Below, one piece after another: positions 7,473 through 16,140 of a DNA stretch of 64,000 bases (position 1 is the first letter of the stretch; each line of letters begins with the position of its first letter). Position numbers and translations under genes: made by a program. The DNA is from Brevundimonas sp. SORGH_AS_0993. GTDB lineage: Bacteria; Pseudomonadota; Alphaproteobacteria; Caulobacterales; Caulobacteraceae. The notes below the pieces were generated by a model that was not told the origin of the DNA, made no database searches, and worked only from the letters and a program-made list of their open reading frames with translations. The DNA lies in contig NZ_JAUTAH010000001.1 of the NCBI RefSeq assembly GCF_030818545.1, forward strand, positions 2,857,001 through 2,921,000, read 5' to 3'.

Positions 7473-7484
7473 TAAATGCGTCCC

Positions 7485-8690
7485 ATGATCAAGGTTCTCA
7501 TCATCGGCGCTGGACATGCCGGCGGCTCCGTCGCGGCCTTTCTTCGACAGTACGGCCATGAAGGCCCCATCGTGTTGGCGGGCGAGGAGGATGCGCCGCC
7601 ATATCAGCGGCCGCCCCTGTCCAAGGCCTGGCTGAAGGGCGAGGCGGATCTCGAGGCGCTTCTGCTGCGGCCGCTAAGCTTCTACGCCGAGCAGACCATC
7701 GACTTCCGGCCCTCGACGGTCGCCGTGGCGGTGGACCCCGCCGCGAAGACGGTCGCCTTTCATGACGGATCGTCCGAGACCTATGACGTTCTGGTGCTGG
7801 CGACGGGATCGACGGCGCGGAAACTGCCGGTTCCGGGCGGGGATCATCCCGATCTGCTGGAGTTGCGCACGCTGAAGGACGCCGAACGGCTGAAGGCGGT
7901 GCTGGGGCCGGGCAAGCGGCTGGCGGTGGTCGGCGGCGGCTATGTCGGATTGGAGGCGGCGGCCTCGGCCCGGGCCCTGGGCGCCGAGGCGGTGGTGATC
8001 GAACGGGCGCCCCGCGTGCTGGCGCGGGTGGCGTCGGAAACGCTGTCGACCTTTTTCACGTCTCAGCACCGGGCGCACGGGGTCGAAATCCTGACCGGGG
8101 CCGAGGTGGTCGCCGTGGCCCCCGACGGCGTGACCCTGACGGACGGAACGGAGGTTCAGGCTGATGCGGTGCTGGTCGGCGTGGGCGCCCTGGCCTGCGA
8201 CGGCCTGGCGCGGTCGGCGGGTCTGCGCTGCGACGACGGGGTGGTGGTGGACGATCAGGCGCGGACCAGCGATCCGGCGATCTTCGCCATCGGCGACATG
8301 ACGCGCCGCCCGATCCCAGTTCACGGCGGGGTGCATCACCGGCTGGAGAGCGTGCCCAATGCGCTGGAGCAGGCGAAGCAGGCGGCGGCCGCCATCGTCG
8401 GGCGGGCCGGGCCGACGCCGGAAGTGCCCTGGTTCTGGTCGGACCAGTATGACGTCAAGCTTCAGATCGCGGGCCTGCCGTTCGACGCCGACCGGCAGGT
8501 GGTGCGGGGCGATCCGACGGCGTCAGGCTTTGCGGTGTTCCATCTGAACGGCGACCGCATCGTCTGCGTCGAGGCCGTCAACGCCCCGCCCGAGTTCATG
8601 GCCGGCAAACAGCTGATCGCCAAGGCGACGCCGGTGGACGTGGACAAGCTGGCCGATACGGCGATGTCGATGAAGGCGGTGGCGGCCTGA
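7485..8690 (+). CDS. FAD-dependent NAD(P)H:ferredoxin/rubredoxin reductase-like oxidoreductase
   Basis: About 401 residues with two dinucleotide-binding motifs: VLIIGAGHAGGSVAAFL for FAD at the N-terminus and LAVVGGGYVGLEAAASA for NAD(P)H near residue 148. YQRPPLSKAWL and the FAIGDM FAD motif, followed by a C-terminal reductase domain, are typical of putidaredoxin/rhodocoxin reductases. It would pass electrons from NAD(P)H to a small iron-sulfur protein. No ferredoxin or P450 gene is adjacent, so the partner is unknown. An in-frame ATG nine bases upstream (7476) is an alternative start. Confidence 0.85.
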   Translation: MIKVLIIGAGHAGGSVAAFLRQYGHEGPIVLAGEEDAPPYQRPPLSKAWLKGEADLEALLLRPLSFYAEQTIDFRPSTVAVAVDPAAKTVAFHDGSSETYDVLVLATGSTARKLPVPGGDHPDLLELRTLKDAERLKAVLGPGKRLAVVGGGYVGLEAAASARALGAEAVVIERAPRVLARVASETLSTFFTSQHRAHGVEILTGAEVVAVAPDGVTLTDGTEVQADAVLVGVGALACDGLARSAGLRCDDGVVVDDQARTSDPAIFAIGDMTRRPIPVHGGVHHRLESVPNALEQAKQAAAAIVGRAGPTPEVPWFWSDQYDVKLQIAGLPFDADRQVVRGDPTASGFAVFHLNGDRIVCVEAVNAPPEFMAGKQLIAKATPVDVDKLADTAMSMKAVAA

Positions 8691-8819
8691 GGCAGGTCGT
8701 CTCCCTCGCCCTTCCGACGAAGGAGAGGGGCGCGCGCCCATCGTCGCCGCAGTGCAATAAAACTGTTGCGCTTTCCGTTCCGAGGCCCTCACTCTGTGGT
8801 TTCTTCTCGGCGGGGGCGA

Positions 8820-10241
8820 ATGACGATAGCGTTCGACGAAATGACCGGCGGCGGATCGGAGGCGATCCGCGACAGCTACAAGACCCTGGCGGCTTGGCTG
8901 GAAAACGCGCCGGCCGACCTTCTGCAGGCGCGCTCGCGCCAAGCGGAGCTGTTTTTCCGCCGCATGGGCGTCACCTTCGCCGTCTATGGCGACGAGGAAT
9001 CAAACGAACGGCTGATACCCTTCGACGTCGTGCCCCGCATCATCGGGGCGGACGAATGGAGCGGGCTGGAAAAGGGGCTGAAGCAGCGCGTCACCGCCAT
9101 CAACGCCTTCCTGAAGGACATCTACGGTCCGCAGGAATGCATCAAGGCGGGCATCGTCCCCGCCGACCTGATCCTGACCAACCCTCACTATCGACCCGAG
9201 ATGCAAGGCCGCCGGCCGCCGGGCGATGTCTGGTGCCACATCTCGGGCGTCGATCTGGTCCGCACGGGCGAGGACGGCTTCTATGTGCTGGAGGACAACG
9301 TCCGCACGCCCTCTGGCGTCTCCTACATGCTGGAGAACCGCGAGATGATGATGCGGCTGTTCCCCGATCTGTTCGCGGAACACGCCGTGCGGCCGGTCGA
9401 GATTTACACCGACATGCTGCTGCGTTCGCTTCAGTCCTCGGCGCCGGCCGGGGCAGGGGCGGACCCGACGATCGTGGTCCTGACGCCAGGGCCGTTCAAC
9501 TCGGCCTATTACGAGCACAGCTTTCTGGCCGACAAGCTGGGGGTCGAACTGGTCGAGGGGGGGGACCTCTTCGTCAATGACGACACCGTCTATATGCGCA
9601 CGACAGAGGGGCCAAAGCAGGTCGATGTCATCTATCGCCGCATCGACGACGACTTCATCGACCCCCTGACCTTCATGCCTGACTCGGCGGTCGGGGTTCC
9701 GGGGCTGATGTCGGCCTATTTCGCGGGCCGCGTGACCCTGGCCAATGCGGTTGGAACGGGGGTGGCCGACGACAAAGCCGTCTATACCTACATGCCCGAG
9801 ATCATCCGCTTCTTCACCGGAGAAGATGCGATCCTTCGGAACGTGCCGACCTGGCGCTGTCGGGAGCCCGACGCCCTGAAGGAGGTTCTGGACAGGCTGC
9901 CGGAACTGGTGGTCAAGGAGGTGGGCGGATCGGGCGGCTACGGCATGCTGGTGGGGCCGACCTCGACCAAGGCCGAGATTGAGGCTTTCCGCGCCAAGCT
10001 GGTCGCTGACCCCGACGACTTCATCGCCCAGCCGACGTTGAGCCTGTCGACCGCGCCGACCCTGGCGGGCGCAAGCCTGTCGCCGCGCCACGTCGATCTG
10101 CGGCCCTTCGTCCTGTCCAGTCCGGCGGGGGTGCGGGTCGCGCCCGGCGGTCTGACGCGGGTGGCGCTGAAGGAGGGGTCTCTGGTCGTCAACTCCAGCC
10201 AGGGCGGCGGAACCAAGGACACTTGGGTGCTGGACAACTGA
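8820..10241 (+). CDS. Circularly permuted ATP-grasp type 2 protein (DUF404/DUF407 family)
   Basis: A 473-residue protein. Recognisable segments are RPPGDVWCHISGVDLVR, YVLEDNVRTPSGVSYMLENR, and KEVGGSGGYGMLVGP near the C-terminus, typical of circularly permuted ATP-grasp ligases linked to alpha-E and transglutaminase genes. The family is predicted to make peptide-like bonds with ATP; the substrate is unknown. ATG at 8820 follows a G-rich ribosome-binding stretch. The stop overlaps the next start (TGATG), so it heads a coupled operon ending with the Anbu protease. Confidence 0.9.
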   Translation: MTIAFDEMTGGGSEAIRDSYKTLAAWLENAPADLLQARSRQAELFFRRMGVTFAVYGDEESNERLIPFDVVPRIIGADEWSGLEKGLKQRVTAINAFLKDIYGPQECIKAGIVPADLILTNPHYRPEMQGRRPPGDVWCHISGVDLVRTGEDGFYVLEDNVRTPSGVSYMLENREMMMRLFPDLFAEHAVRPVEIYTDMLLRSLQSSAPAGAGADPTIVVLTPGPFNSAYYEHSFLADKLGVELVEGGDLFVNDDTVYMRTTEGPKQVDVIYRRIDDDFIDPLTFMPDSAVGVPGLMSAYFAGRVTLANAVGTGVADDKAVYTYMPEIIRFFTGEDAILRNVPTWRCREPDALKEVLDRLPELVVKEVGGSGGYGMLVGPTSTKAEIEAFRAKLVADPDDFIAQPTLSLSTAPTLAGASLSPRHVDLRPFVLSSPAGVRVAPGGLTRVALKEGSLVVNSSQGGGTKDTWVLDN

Positions 10242-11180
10242 TGCTCTCTCGCACTGCAGACAGCCTTTACTGGACCGGCCGCTATATGGAGCGGGCGGAC
10301 TTTCTTGCTCGCATTCTGGAGGCGGCGATCCGTCTTGCCGCCTTGCCGGCAAAGGATCAGGCCGCCGTCACGGCCTGGGCCGGCGCCATCGCTTCTTCCG
10401 GCGTGAAGACGGCCTTCGATGCTTCGGGTCGAACGATCTCTGAGAAGTCGGTACGGGAGTATCTGGCTTTCGGGGCCGACAATTCGACCTCCATTAAGGC
10501 CTGTATCACTAAGGCGCGCACCAATGCGCGTTCGGTCCGCACCGCCCTGACCATCGAGCTGTGGGAGGCGATCAACGGCGCCTGGAACGGCCTGAACGAG
10601 TTGGGCGAACCCACGCGCCGGGACGACTTCACCGGCTTTCTGGATTTCGTGAAGTCCACCTCCCTGGCGGTGGAGGGCGCCTCGTCGAGAACGATGCTCA
10701 GGAACGACGCCTACTGGTTCTTGCGCCTGGGCATGGCGATCGAGCGGGCCGACAACACCGCCCGCCTGCTGGACGTGAAATACCATCTGTTGCTGCCGCC
10801 CGGCGAACGGGTGGGCGGGCAGTTGGACTATTTCCAGTGGACCACCCTGTTGCGCGAGGTCTCGGCCCTGACCGCCTATCGCTGGGTCTATCGGGAATCG
10901 GTGCGGCCCTGGTTGGTCGCCGACCTTCTGGTCCTGAACCGGCAGATGCCGCGCTCTCTGGCGTCCTGTCAGGGGATGATCGTCAGCTATCTTGAGAAGC
11001 TGGCCGCCGACTATGGGGCGGCGCGGCCCGGCCCAGCGTCTGGCCTCCAACCGCCTGAGCCAGTTCAACGAGGCCAAGATCGAGGACATCTTCCAGTCCG
11101 GCCTGCACGAATACATCCAGGTATTCCTAAGCGAAAACAATACGCTGGCGGGTGCGATCCACGAGCAGTATCTGGTCTGA
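10241..11180 (+). pseudogene. Alpha-E domain protein, frameshifted by one base
   Basis: The frame from ATG 10241 encodes MLSRTADSLYWTGRYMERAD and further alpha-E helices (NDAYWFLRLGMAIERADNTARLLDVK). At the G4 run 11015-11018 the family sequence jumps frame: removing one G gives DYGRRGPAQRLASNRLSQF and continues to a natural end, HEQYLV, at 11180 (312 residues). As written, the original frame misses that stop and runs into the transglutaminase gene to 12025. Alpha-E proteins are partners of the ATP-grasp ligase next door. This may be a sequencing indel or a real inactivation. Confidence 0.85.
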
Positions 11181-11182
11181 CC

Positions 11183-12025
11183 ATGCGGATAAGGATCGAC
11201 CACTCCACCCGCTACACCTACGCCCGACCGGCGCGGTTCATCATCCAGACCCTGCGTCTGACGCCCAAGTCCAGCGAGAGCCAGCAAGTGCGCGACTGGC
11301 GCATCGAAACGGATGTGGACGCCCGCCTGCGTCGCAGCGAGGACGCCTTCGGCAACATCGTCCACAGCCTCTATACCGAACGACCGACGGACGCCCTGAC
11401 CATTCGGGTGACGGGCGAGGTTTCGACCATGGACGCCGGCGGGGTGGTTCGCGGCGGATCAGAGCGGCTGTCGCCCTTGGTCTTTCTGCGCGAGACACCC
11501 CTGACCAAAGCCGACGCGGACATCGCCCATTTCGCCCGGTCGATCCGCGAAAGCACGTCGCTCAATCGGATGCACGCCTTGATGGGCGCCCTGAAGGCCG
11601 AGGTCGCCTTCGAGGTCGGGGCCACCTCGGCGGCCCACACCGCCGCCGACTCCTTCGCCCAGCGGCGGGGCGTCTGTCAGGATCATGCCCAGATCTTTAT
11701 CGCTTCGGCCCGTCTTCTGGGGGTGCCGGCGCGCTATGTTTCGGGCCATCTCAGCCGCCAGGACGGTCAGCACGACCAGGAGGCTGCCCATGCCTGGGCC
11801 GAAGCCTGGATCGAGGGACTGGGCTGGGTCGGGTTCGATCCCGCCAACGGCATCTGTCCGACCGAACACTATGTCCGCGTCGCCGTGGGCCTGGACGCTC
11901 TGGGCGCCACCCCGATCCGGGGAACCAGCTACGGCGGCGGGCAGGAGAGCCTGACCGTCGCGCTTCATGTGCGGCCCGTGCAACAGACGCAGCAGCAACT
12001 GCAGTCGCGGGGCTGGTCCGCATAG
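11183..12025 (+). CDS. Transglutaminase-like cysteine peptidase/amidase with N-terminal beta domain
   Basis: A 280-residue protein starting MRIRIDHSTRYTYARPARF, the usual start of the bacterial transglutaminase N-terminal region. The catalytic triad is visible: Cys in QRRGVCQDHAQIF, His in AAHAWAEAWIE and Asp in VGFDPANGICP. It probably hydrolyses or transfers peptide amide bonds. It is the third gene of the ATP-grasp/alpha-E/transglutaminase/Anbu cluster, starting two bases after the restored alpha-E stop. Confidence 0.92.
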   Translation: MRIRIDHSTRYTYARPARFIIQTLRLTPKSSESQQVRDWRIETDVDARLRRSEDAFGNIVHSLYTERPTDALTIRVTGEVSTMDAGGVVRGGSERLSPLVFLRETPLTKADADIAHFARSIRESTSLNRMHALMGALKAEVAFEVGATSAAHTAADSFAQRRGVCQDHAQIFIASARLLGVPARYVSGHLSRQDGQHDQEAAHAWAEAWIEGLGWVGFDPANGICPTEHYVRVAVGLDALGATPIRGTSYGGGQESLTVALHVRPVQQTQQQLQSRGWSA

Positions 12026-12086
12026 GCATGACACGCGAATCTGTTAGCGTTGGACGGTTCGTGTCGCGGGGAGCGGATAGAACGAA

Positions 12087-12872
12087 GTGACCTATTGCGT
12101 AGGCATGTTGGTGGACGAGGGGTTGGCGATGATCGCCGACACGCGCACCAATGCGGGCGTGGACAACATCTCGTCCTATCGAAAGCTGCACATCTACAAG
12201 TCGCCGGGCGAACGCATTCTGGCCGTGGCGACGGCGGGCAATCTGTCCGTCACCCAGACCGCCTTGGCGATGACGGCGGCGGGCGTCAAATTGCCGGATT
12301 CGACCACGCCGGAGACCCTGCAGACGGCGCCTACGCTGTTTCGGGCGGCGCAGATTCTGGGCCATGCCATGGCGACGGTGCGGGCCACGATAAACACGCC
12401 GGCCTCCCCCAGCGCCGACGCCCTGAACGTCAACGCCTCCATGCTGCTGGGCGGCCAGATCGCGGGCGGCAAGATGGGGCTGTATCTGATCTATGGTCAG
12501 GGCAACTTCATCGAGTGCGGCCCGGACACGCCCTATCTGCAGATCGGGGAGCTGAAGTACGGCAAACCGATCCTGGACCGCGCCCTGCACAGTTCGACGC
12601 CCCTGTCCGAGGCGGTGAAGTTGGGCCTGATCTCGTTCGATTCCACCATCCGCTCGAACATAGCGGTCGGTCCGCCTCTGGACCTGATCGTCATGCCGCG
12701 AGACCGGATGAGCGGGACGGTGCGGCGGATCGAGGCGGACGACCCCTATTTCCGCGACTTGGGCCGGCGATGGTCCGAGGCCCTGGCGGCGGCGCACCGC
12801 GCCATGCCCGACCCCACCTGGTTGGACGAGGAGGAGAGCCAGCCGAGGCCGCTGACGGTGGTTTCCAGCTAG
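12087..12872 (+). CDS. Anbu-type (bacterial proteasome-like) peptidase
   Basis: A 261-residue Ntn-hydrolase of the proteasome/HslV superfamily beginning (GTG start) MTYCVGMLVDEGLAMIADTR. Removal of the initiator leaves Thr as the N-terminal nucleophile, followed by the canonical Asp of ADTR and a Lys in YRKLHIYK. Anbu proteins assemble into proteasome-like rings or helices. Their recurrent neighbours are exactly the three preceding genes, so a role in processing the product of that ligase system is likely but unproven. The gene starts 61 bp after the transglutaminase stop. Confidence 0.9.
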   Translation: MTYCVGMLVDEGLAMIADTRTNAGVDNISSYRKLHIYKSPGERILAVATAGNLSVTQTALAMTAAGVKLPDSTTPETLQTAPTLFRAAQILGHAMATVRATINTPASPSADALNVNASMLLGGQIAGGKMGLYLIYGQGNFIECGPDTPYLQIGELKYGKPILDRALHSSTPLSEAVKLGLISFDSTIRSNIAVGPPLDLIVMPRDRMSGTVRRIEADDPYFRDLGRRWSEALAAAHRAMPDPTWLDEEESQPRPLTVVSS

Positions 12873-12922
12873 GACTGCGATTTATTATCAATTCTTCTTG
12901 TGCGACATATTGAAGCTGGTTA

Positions 12923-12939
12923 TTGCGAGCGCATCGCAA
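12923..12939. promoter_or_regulatory. Putative Fur box upstream of the TonB receptor
   Basis: A 17-bp palindrome TTGCGA-N5-TCGCAA lies 27 bases before the receptor ATG at 12966. The same 6-5-6 layout recurs at 18166-18182 upstream of the PepSY operon. Both promoters precede iron-uptake genes, so Fur (or a related iron regulator) is the natural candidate. Confidence 0.55.
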
Positions 12940-12965
12940 AATCAGACCAAAAGGTCGCCAAACAA

Positions 12966-15305
12966 ATGTCCGACTCTCGCGCCTCGTCCCTTCGTGCGCT
13001 CCTGTTCGCCTCCAGCGCCGCCGGCATGCTGGTCGCGGCGCCCGCCTTCGCCGCCGACGTGACCGCCGATGACGGCGTGATCGCCACGGCGGATCAGCAA
13101 CAGCCCGCCAACCTCGGCACCATCGACGTCAATGGTCAGGTCAGGAAGCCCGCGCCCCATTCGCCGGAATATGTCGCGCCGCTTGTCGATACGCCGCGAT
13201 CGGTCACGGTGATCCCGCAGGCCATCATCGAGCAGACGGGCGCCGATTCATTGCAGGACATCCTGCGTAACTCGCCTGGAATCACCTTCGGTGCGGGCGA
13301 GGGCGGCCAGCCCTTGGCCGATCGGCCGTTCATCCGGGGCCAGTCGTCGGGCAACAACATCTTCGTGGACGGCATCCGCGACACGGGCGGTCAGCAGCGC
13401 GAGGTCTTCAACCTGGAGCAGGTCGAGGTCATCAAGGGCGCCGACTCGGTCTATTCGGGACGCGGTTCAGGCGGCGGCAGCATCAATCTGGCCTCCAAGT
13501 CGCCCAAGCTGACGCCGTTCACCAGCGTTTCGGCGGGTATCGGAACGGATGATTACCTGCGCGGAACGATCGACGCCAACATGCCTCTGGGCGAGACGGC
13601 GGCGCTCCGCATCAATCTGATGGGAGCCTCTGGCGACGTCGCGGGTCGCAACGCCGTGGACTATGACAAATGGGGCGTCGCCGCCTCTTTCGCCGTCGGC
13701 TTGGGCACTGACAGCACCATCGTGGCCAGCTACTACCACCTCGACAGCAATCAGATGCCCGACTACGGCATACCGCTCTACACCAAGCTGGGCGGCGCCA
13801 CGGCGCCCCGGCCCGATGCGTCTGGCGTGCTGAACGTCAGCCGCGACGCCTTCTACGGTCTGAAGGCGCGTGACTACCTGAACAATACGGTGGATTCCTT
13901 CACCTTCGATTGGACGCATCGGTTCAGCGAGGCCCTGACGGTCCGCAACGTCAGTCGCTTTTCGACGACGCTGAACGACTATATCGTCACCAATCCCGGC
14001 GACGGCGGATCGGCCCAGCAGATCGGCGGGGTCTGGTGGATGAAGCGCGGCACAAAGACCCGTTGGAACCCCGCGCAAACGCTGGCCAACGTCACCGATG
14101 TGTTCGGCAAAATTTCGACCGGAGGGATCAAGCACAGCTACGATCTGGGTCTGGAACTGACGCGCGAAGTCAATCGCAACGCCAGCTATTCGACCTTCTC
14201 GACATCCGGGTCGGCTTGCCCTGCGCCCTTGACGGGATTCGACTGCACGCCGGTCTTCGATCCGAACCCCGCCGACCCCTGGACCGGCGTGATCAACCGC
14301 AGCGCGCCCAGCCGTTCGATCACCGAAACCGTCGGTCTTTACGCCTTCGACAGCATCTCTCTTACCGACCGGTTCCTGCTTAACCTGGGTGTCCGTTGGG
14401 ACAGCTATCAAACGCAGGGCGTGAGCATCAACTCCACCCAGACCAATGGCGTCTGGACCATCAACCCCCTGATCCCCGCCACGCCCACGGGAACGCCGGG
14501 TGTCGTCGCTCTGCCCAAGCGCGAATGGGATTTCGTCAACTATCAGGCCGGTCTGGTTTTCAAGCCCACGGATTATTCGAGCCTGTACGTTTCCTACGCC
14601 ACGGCCTCGACGCCGCCCCTAATCGCGGGCGGCGACCAGAACACCGCCGGTACGGGCCAGGGATCCGGAAACCTGGCGAACGATATCCTGGAGCCTGAGG
14701 ACACCGAGACCTATGAGGTCGGGGCCAAGGCCAACCTGTTCAACGAGCGTCTCTCTGTCGGCCTGTCCGCCTATCGTCTGACCCGCAAGAACGCGCAACT
14801 GCTGGTCGATGCCGGCCCGCCCGCCACCTATGCACAGGTCGGGGAGGTCGAGGTCAAGGGCGTCGAACTCAGCGTTTCGGGCAATATCACGCCTGCATGG
14901 CAGGTGTTCGGCGGCTACACCCACATGGACTCCGAACTGGTGCGCGGCGCCTCGAACAGTGTGAATGTCGGTGAATCGCTCGCCAATACGCCGAAGAACT
15001 CGGCCAGCCTGTTCACAACCTATCGCGTCCTGCCGCGTCTGACCCTGGGCGGGGGCGTCTATTATGTCTCCCGTTCGAACGGGGGCAACCAAGGCGGGGC
15101 CGGCGGCGGGACAAACCGCATCTACGCACCGGAGTACACCCGCGTGGACGCCTATGCCGCCTATGATCTGACCGATACCGCGTCATTGCGCCTCAACGTC
15201 AAGAACGCTGGCGACGAACGCTACATCATGCGGACCAATGGCGTTCACCACGCCGATCCCGCCCCAGGCCGCGCCGCCACCCTGACGCTGAACCTGCGCT
15301 TCTAA
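12966..15305 (+). CDS. TonB-dependent siderophore receptor (Fiu/FhuE-like)
   Basis: A 779-residue outer-membrane receptor. A signal peptide ends near AAPAFAAD (about residue 29). The plug domain follows, with VDTPRSVTVIPQAIIEQTGADSLQDIL, FIRGQSSGNNIFVDGIRD and VIKGADSVYSGRGSGGGSINL. A 22-strand barrel runs to a C-terminal aromatic residue (LTLNLRF). The plug signatures match catecholate/hydroxamate siderophore receptors; the ligand cannot be read. ATG 12966 was chosen because the upstream codons lack a signal peptide. The next gene encodes a PiuC-like hydroxylase, the usual partner of Fiu/PiuA receptors. Confidence 0.92.
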   Translation: MSDSRASSLRALLFASSAAGMLVAAPAFAADVTADDGVIATADQQQPANLGTIDVNGQVRKPAPHSPEYVAPLVDTPRSVTVIPQAIIEQTGADSLQDILRNSPGITFGAGEGGQPLADRPFIRGQSSGNNIFVDGIRDTGGQQREVFNLEQVEVIKGADSVYSGRGSGGGSINLASKSPKLTPFTSVSAGIGTDDYLRGTIDANMPLGETAALRINLMGASGDVAGRNAVDYDKWGVAASFAVGLGTDSTIVASYYHLDSNQMPDYGIPLYTKLGGATAPRPDASGVLNVSRDAFYGLKARDYLNNTVDSFTFDWTHRFSEALTVRNVSRFSTTLNDYIVTNPGDGGSAQQIGGVWWMKRGTKTRWNPAQTLANVTDVFGKISTGGIKHSYDLGLELTREVNRNASYSTFSTSGSACPAPLTGFDCTPVFDPNPADPWTGVINRSAPSRSITETVGLYAFDSISLTDRFLLNLGVRWDSYQTQGVSINSTQTNGVWTINPLIPATPTGTPGVVALPKREWDFVNYQAGLVFKPTDYSSLYVSYATASTPPLIAGGDQNTAGTGQGSGNLANDILEPEDTETYEVGAKANLFNERLSVGLSAYRLTRKNAQLLVDAGPPATYAQVGEVEVKGVELSVSGNITPAWQVFGGYTHMDSELVRGASNSVNVGESLANTPKNSASLFTTYRVLPRLTLGGGVYYVSRSNGGNQGGAGGGTNRIYAPEYTRVDAYAAYDLTDTASLRLNVKNAGDERYIMRTNGVHHADPAPGRAATLTLNLRF

Positions 15306-15330
15306 AGGCCTCTATCCCCGGCCTATAACT

Positions 15331-15369
15331 GGCGGCTCCGTCCTTCCGGGCGGGGTCGCCTTTCTTTTT
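15331..15369 (+). terminator. Intrinsic terminator after the TonB receptor gene
   Basis: A GGCGGCTCCGTCC / GGGCGGGGTCGCC stem (with G-U pairs) and a 4-base loop is followed directly by TTTCTTTTT. It lies 26 bp after the receptor stop and just before the hydroxylase start, so it probably limits read-through rather than fully separating the genes. Confidence 0.8.
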
Positions 15370-15382
15370 CAGCGAGACCGCC

Positions 15383-16069
15383 GTGCTGCTGCAGATTCCG
15401 GAAGTCTTCTCCAAGGCGGAAGTGAGGGCCTTGCGCGAACGGCTGGACGCCGGCCCTTGGGCCGACGGCAACATGACCTCGGGTCATCAGTCCGCGACGG
15501 CCAAACGCAACCGGCAACTGCCCGAGGACAGCGCCGTCGCCCGCGAGGTTTCGGCCCTGATCGTTCAGGCCCTGAACGCCAATCCGATGTTCGTCGCCGC
15601 CGCCCTGCCGCACACGATCTTTCCGCCCCTGTTCAACCGTTACGAAGGCGGGGGCGAGTTCGGCCTGCATGTCGACAACGCTATCCGCCAGTCGCGCGAC
15701 GGGGGCGGCCTGCGCATCCGCAGCGACCTGTCCGCCACCCTGTTCCTCTCAGAGCCCGAAGACTACGACGGCGGCGAACTGATCATCGAGGAGATGTACG
15801 GCGCACAGGCCATCAAGCTGCCGGCCGGAGATATGGTCCTCTATCCGTCCAAGAGCCTGCATCGCGTCACGCCGGTGACGCGCGGCGCGCGCATCTCATC
15901 CTTCATGTGGATGCAGAGCCTGGTGCGAGACGACGCCGACCGCGAGACCCTGTTCCGACTGGACGTGGCCACCCAGCGCGTCGCCACGGAGAAGGGACCG
16001 AAGGATCCAGCCGTGATCGAACTGACCGGCGTCTATCACAACCTGCTGCGCCGCTGGACCGAGGTGTGA
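15383..16069 (+). CDS. PKHD-type Fe(II)/2-oxoglutarate-dependent hydroxylase (PiuC/YbiX family)
   Basis: A 228-residue protein (GTG start) matching the PiuC/YbiX family in length and motifs. The iron ligands are His and Asp in FGLHVDNAI and His in [14 protein letters not shown], whose Arg binds 2-oxoglutarate. Family members sit beside siderophore receptors and are iron-regulated; the physiological substrate is uncertain. It follows the Fiu-like receptor on the same strand, in line with that pairing. Confidence 0.9.
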   Translation: MLLQIPEVFSKAEVRALRERLDAGPWADGNMTSGHQSATAKRNRQLPEDSAVAREVSALIVQALNANPMFVAAALPHTIFPPLFNRYEGGGEFGLHVDNAIRQSRDGGGLRIRSDLSATLFLSEPEDYDGGELIIEEMYGAQAIKLPAGDMVLYPSKSLHRVTPVTRGARISSFMWMQSLVRDDADRETLFRLDVATQRVATEKGPKDPAVIELTGVYHNLLRRWTEV

Positions 16070-16140
16070 CGAAAGGGACGCGGCGCGGACTTATCGCCCC
16101 GCACCTTGAACCTTCGCCGTGCAGAGGCGCTTGAACCCCG

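Noticed and set aside
8700-8732. Terminator after the ferredoxin reductase-like gene
   Set aside because: Only a 5-bp CCTTC/GAAGG stem without a T-tract could be formed.
10223-12025. Single 600-codon protein joining alpha-E and transglutaminase
   Set aside because: The junction is out-of-family sequence; the natural alpha-E end and the transglutaminase start are both present if one G is removed at 11015-11018.
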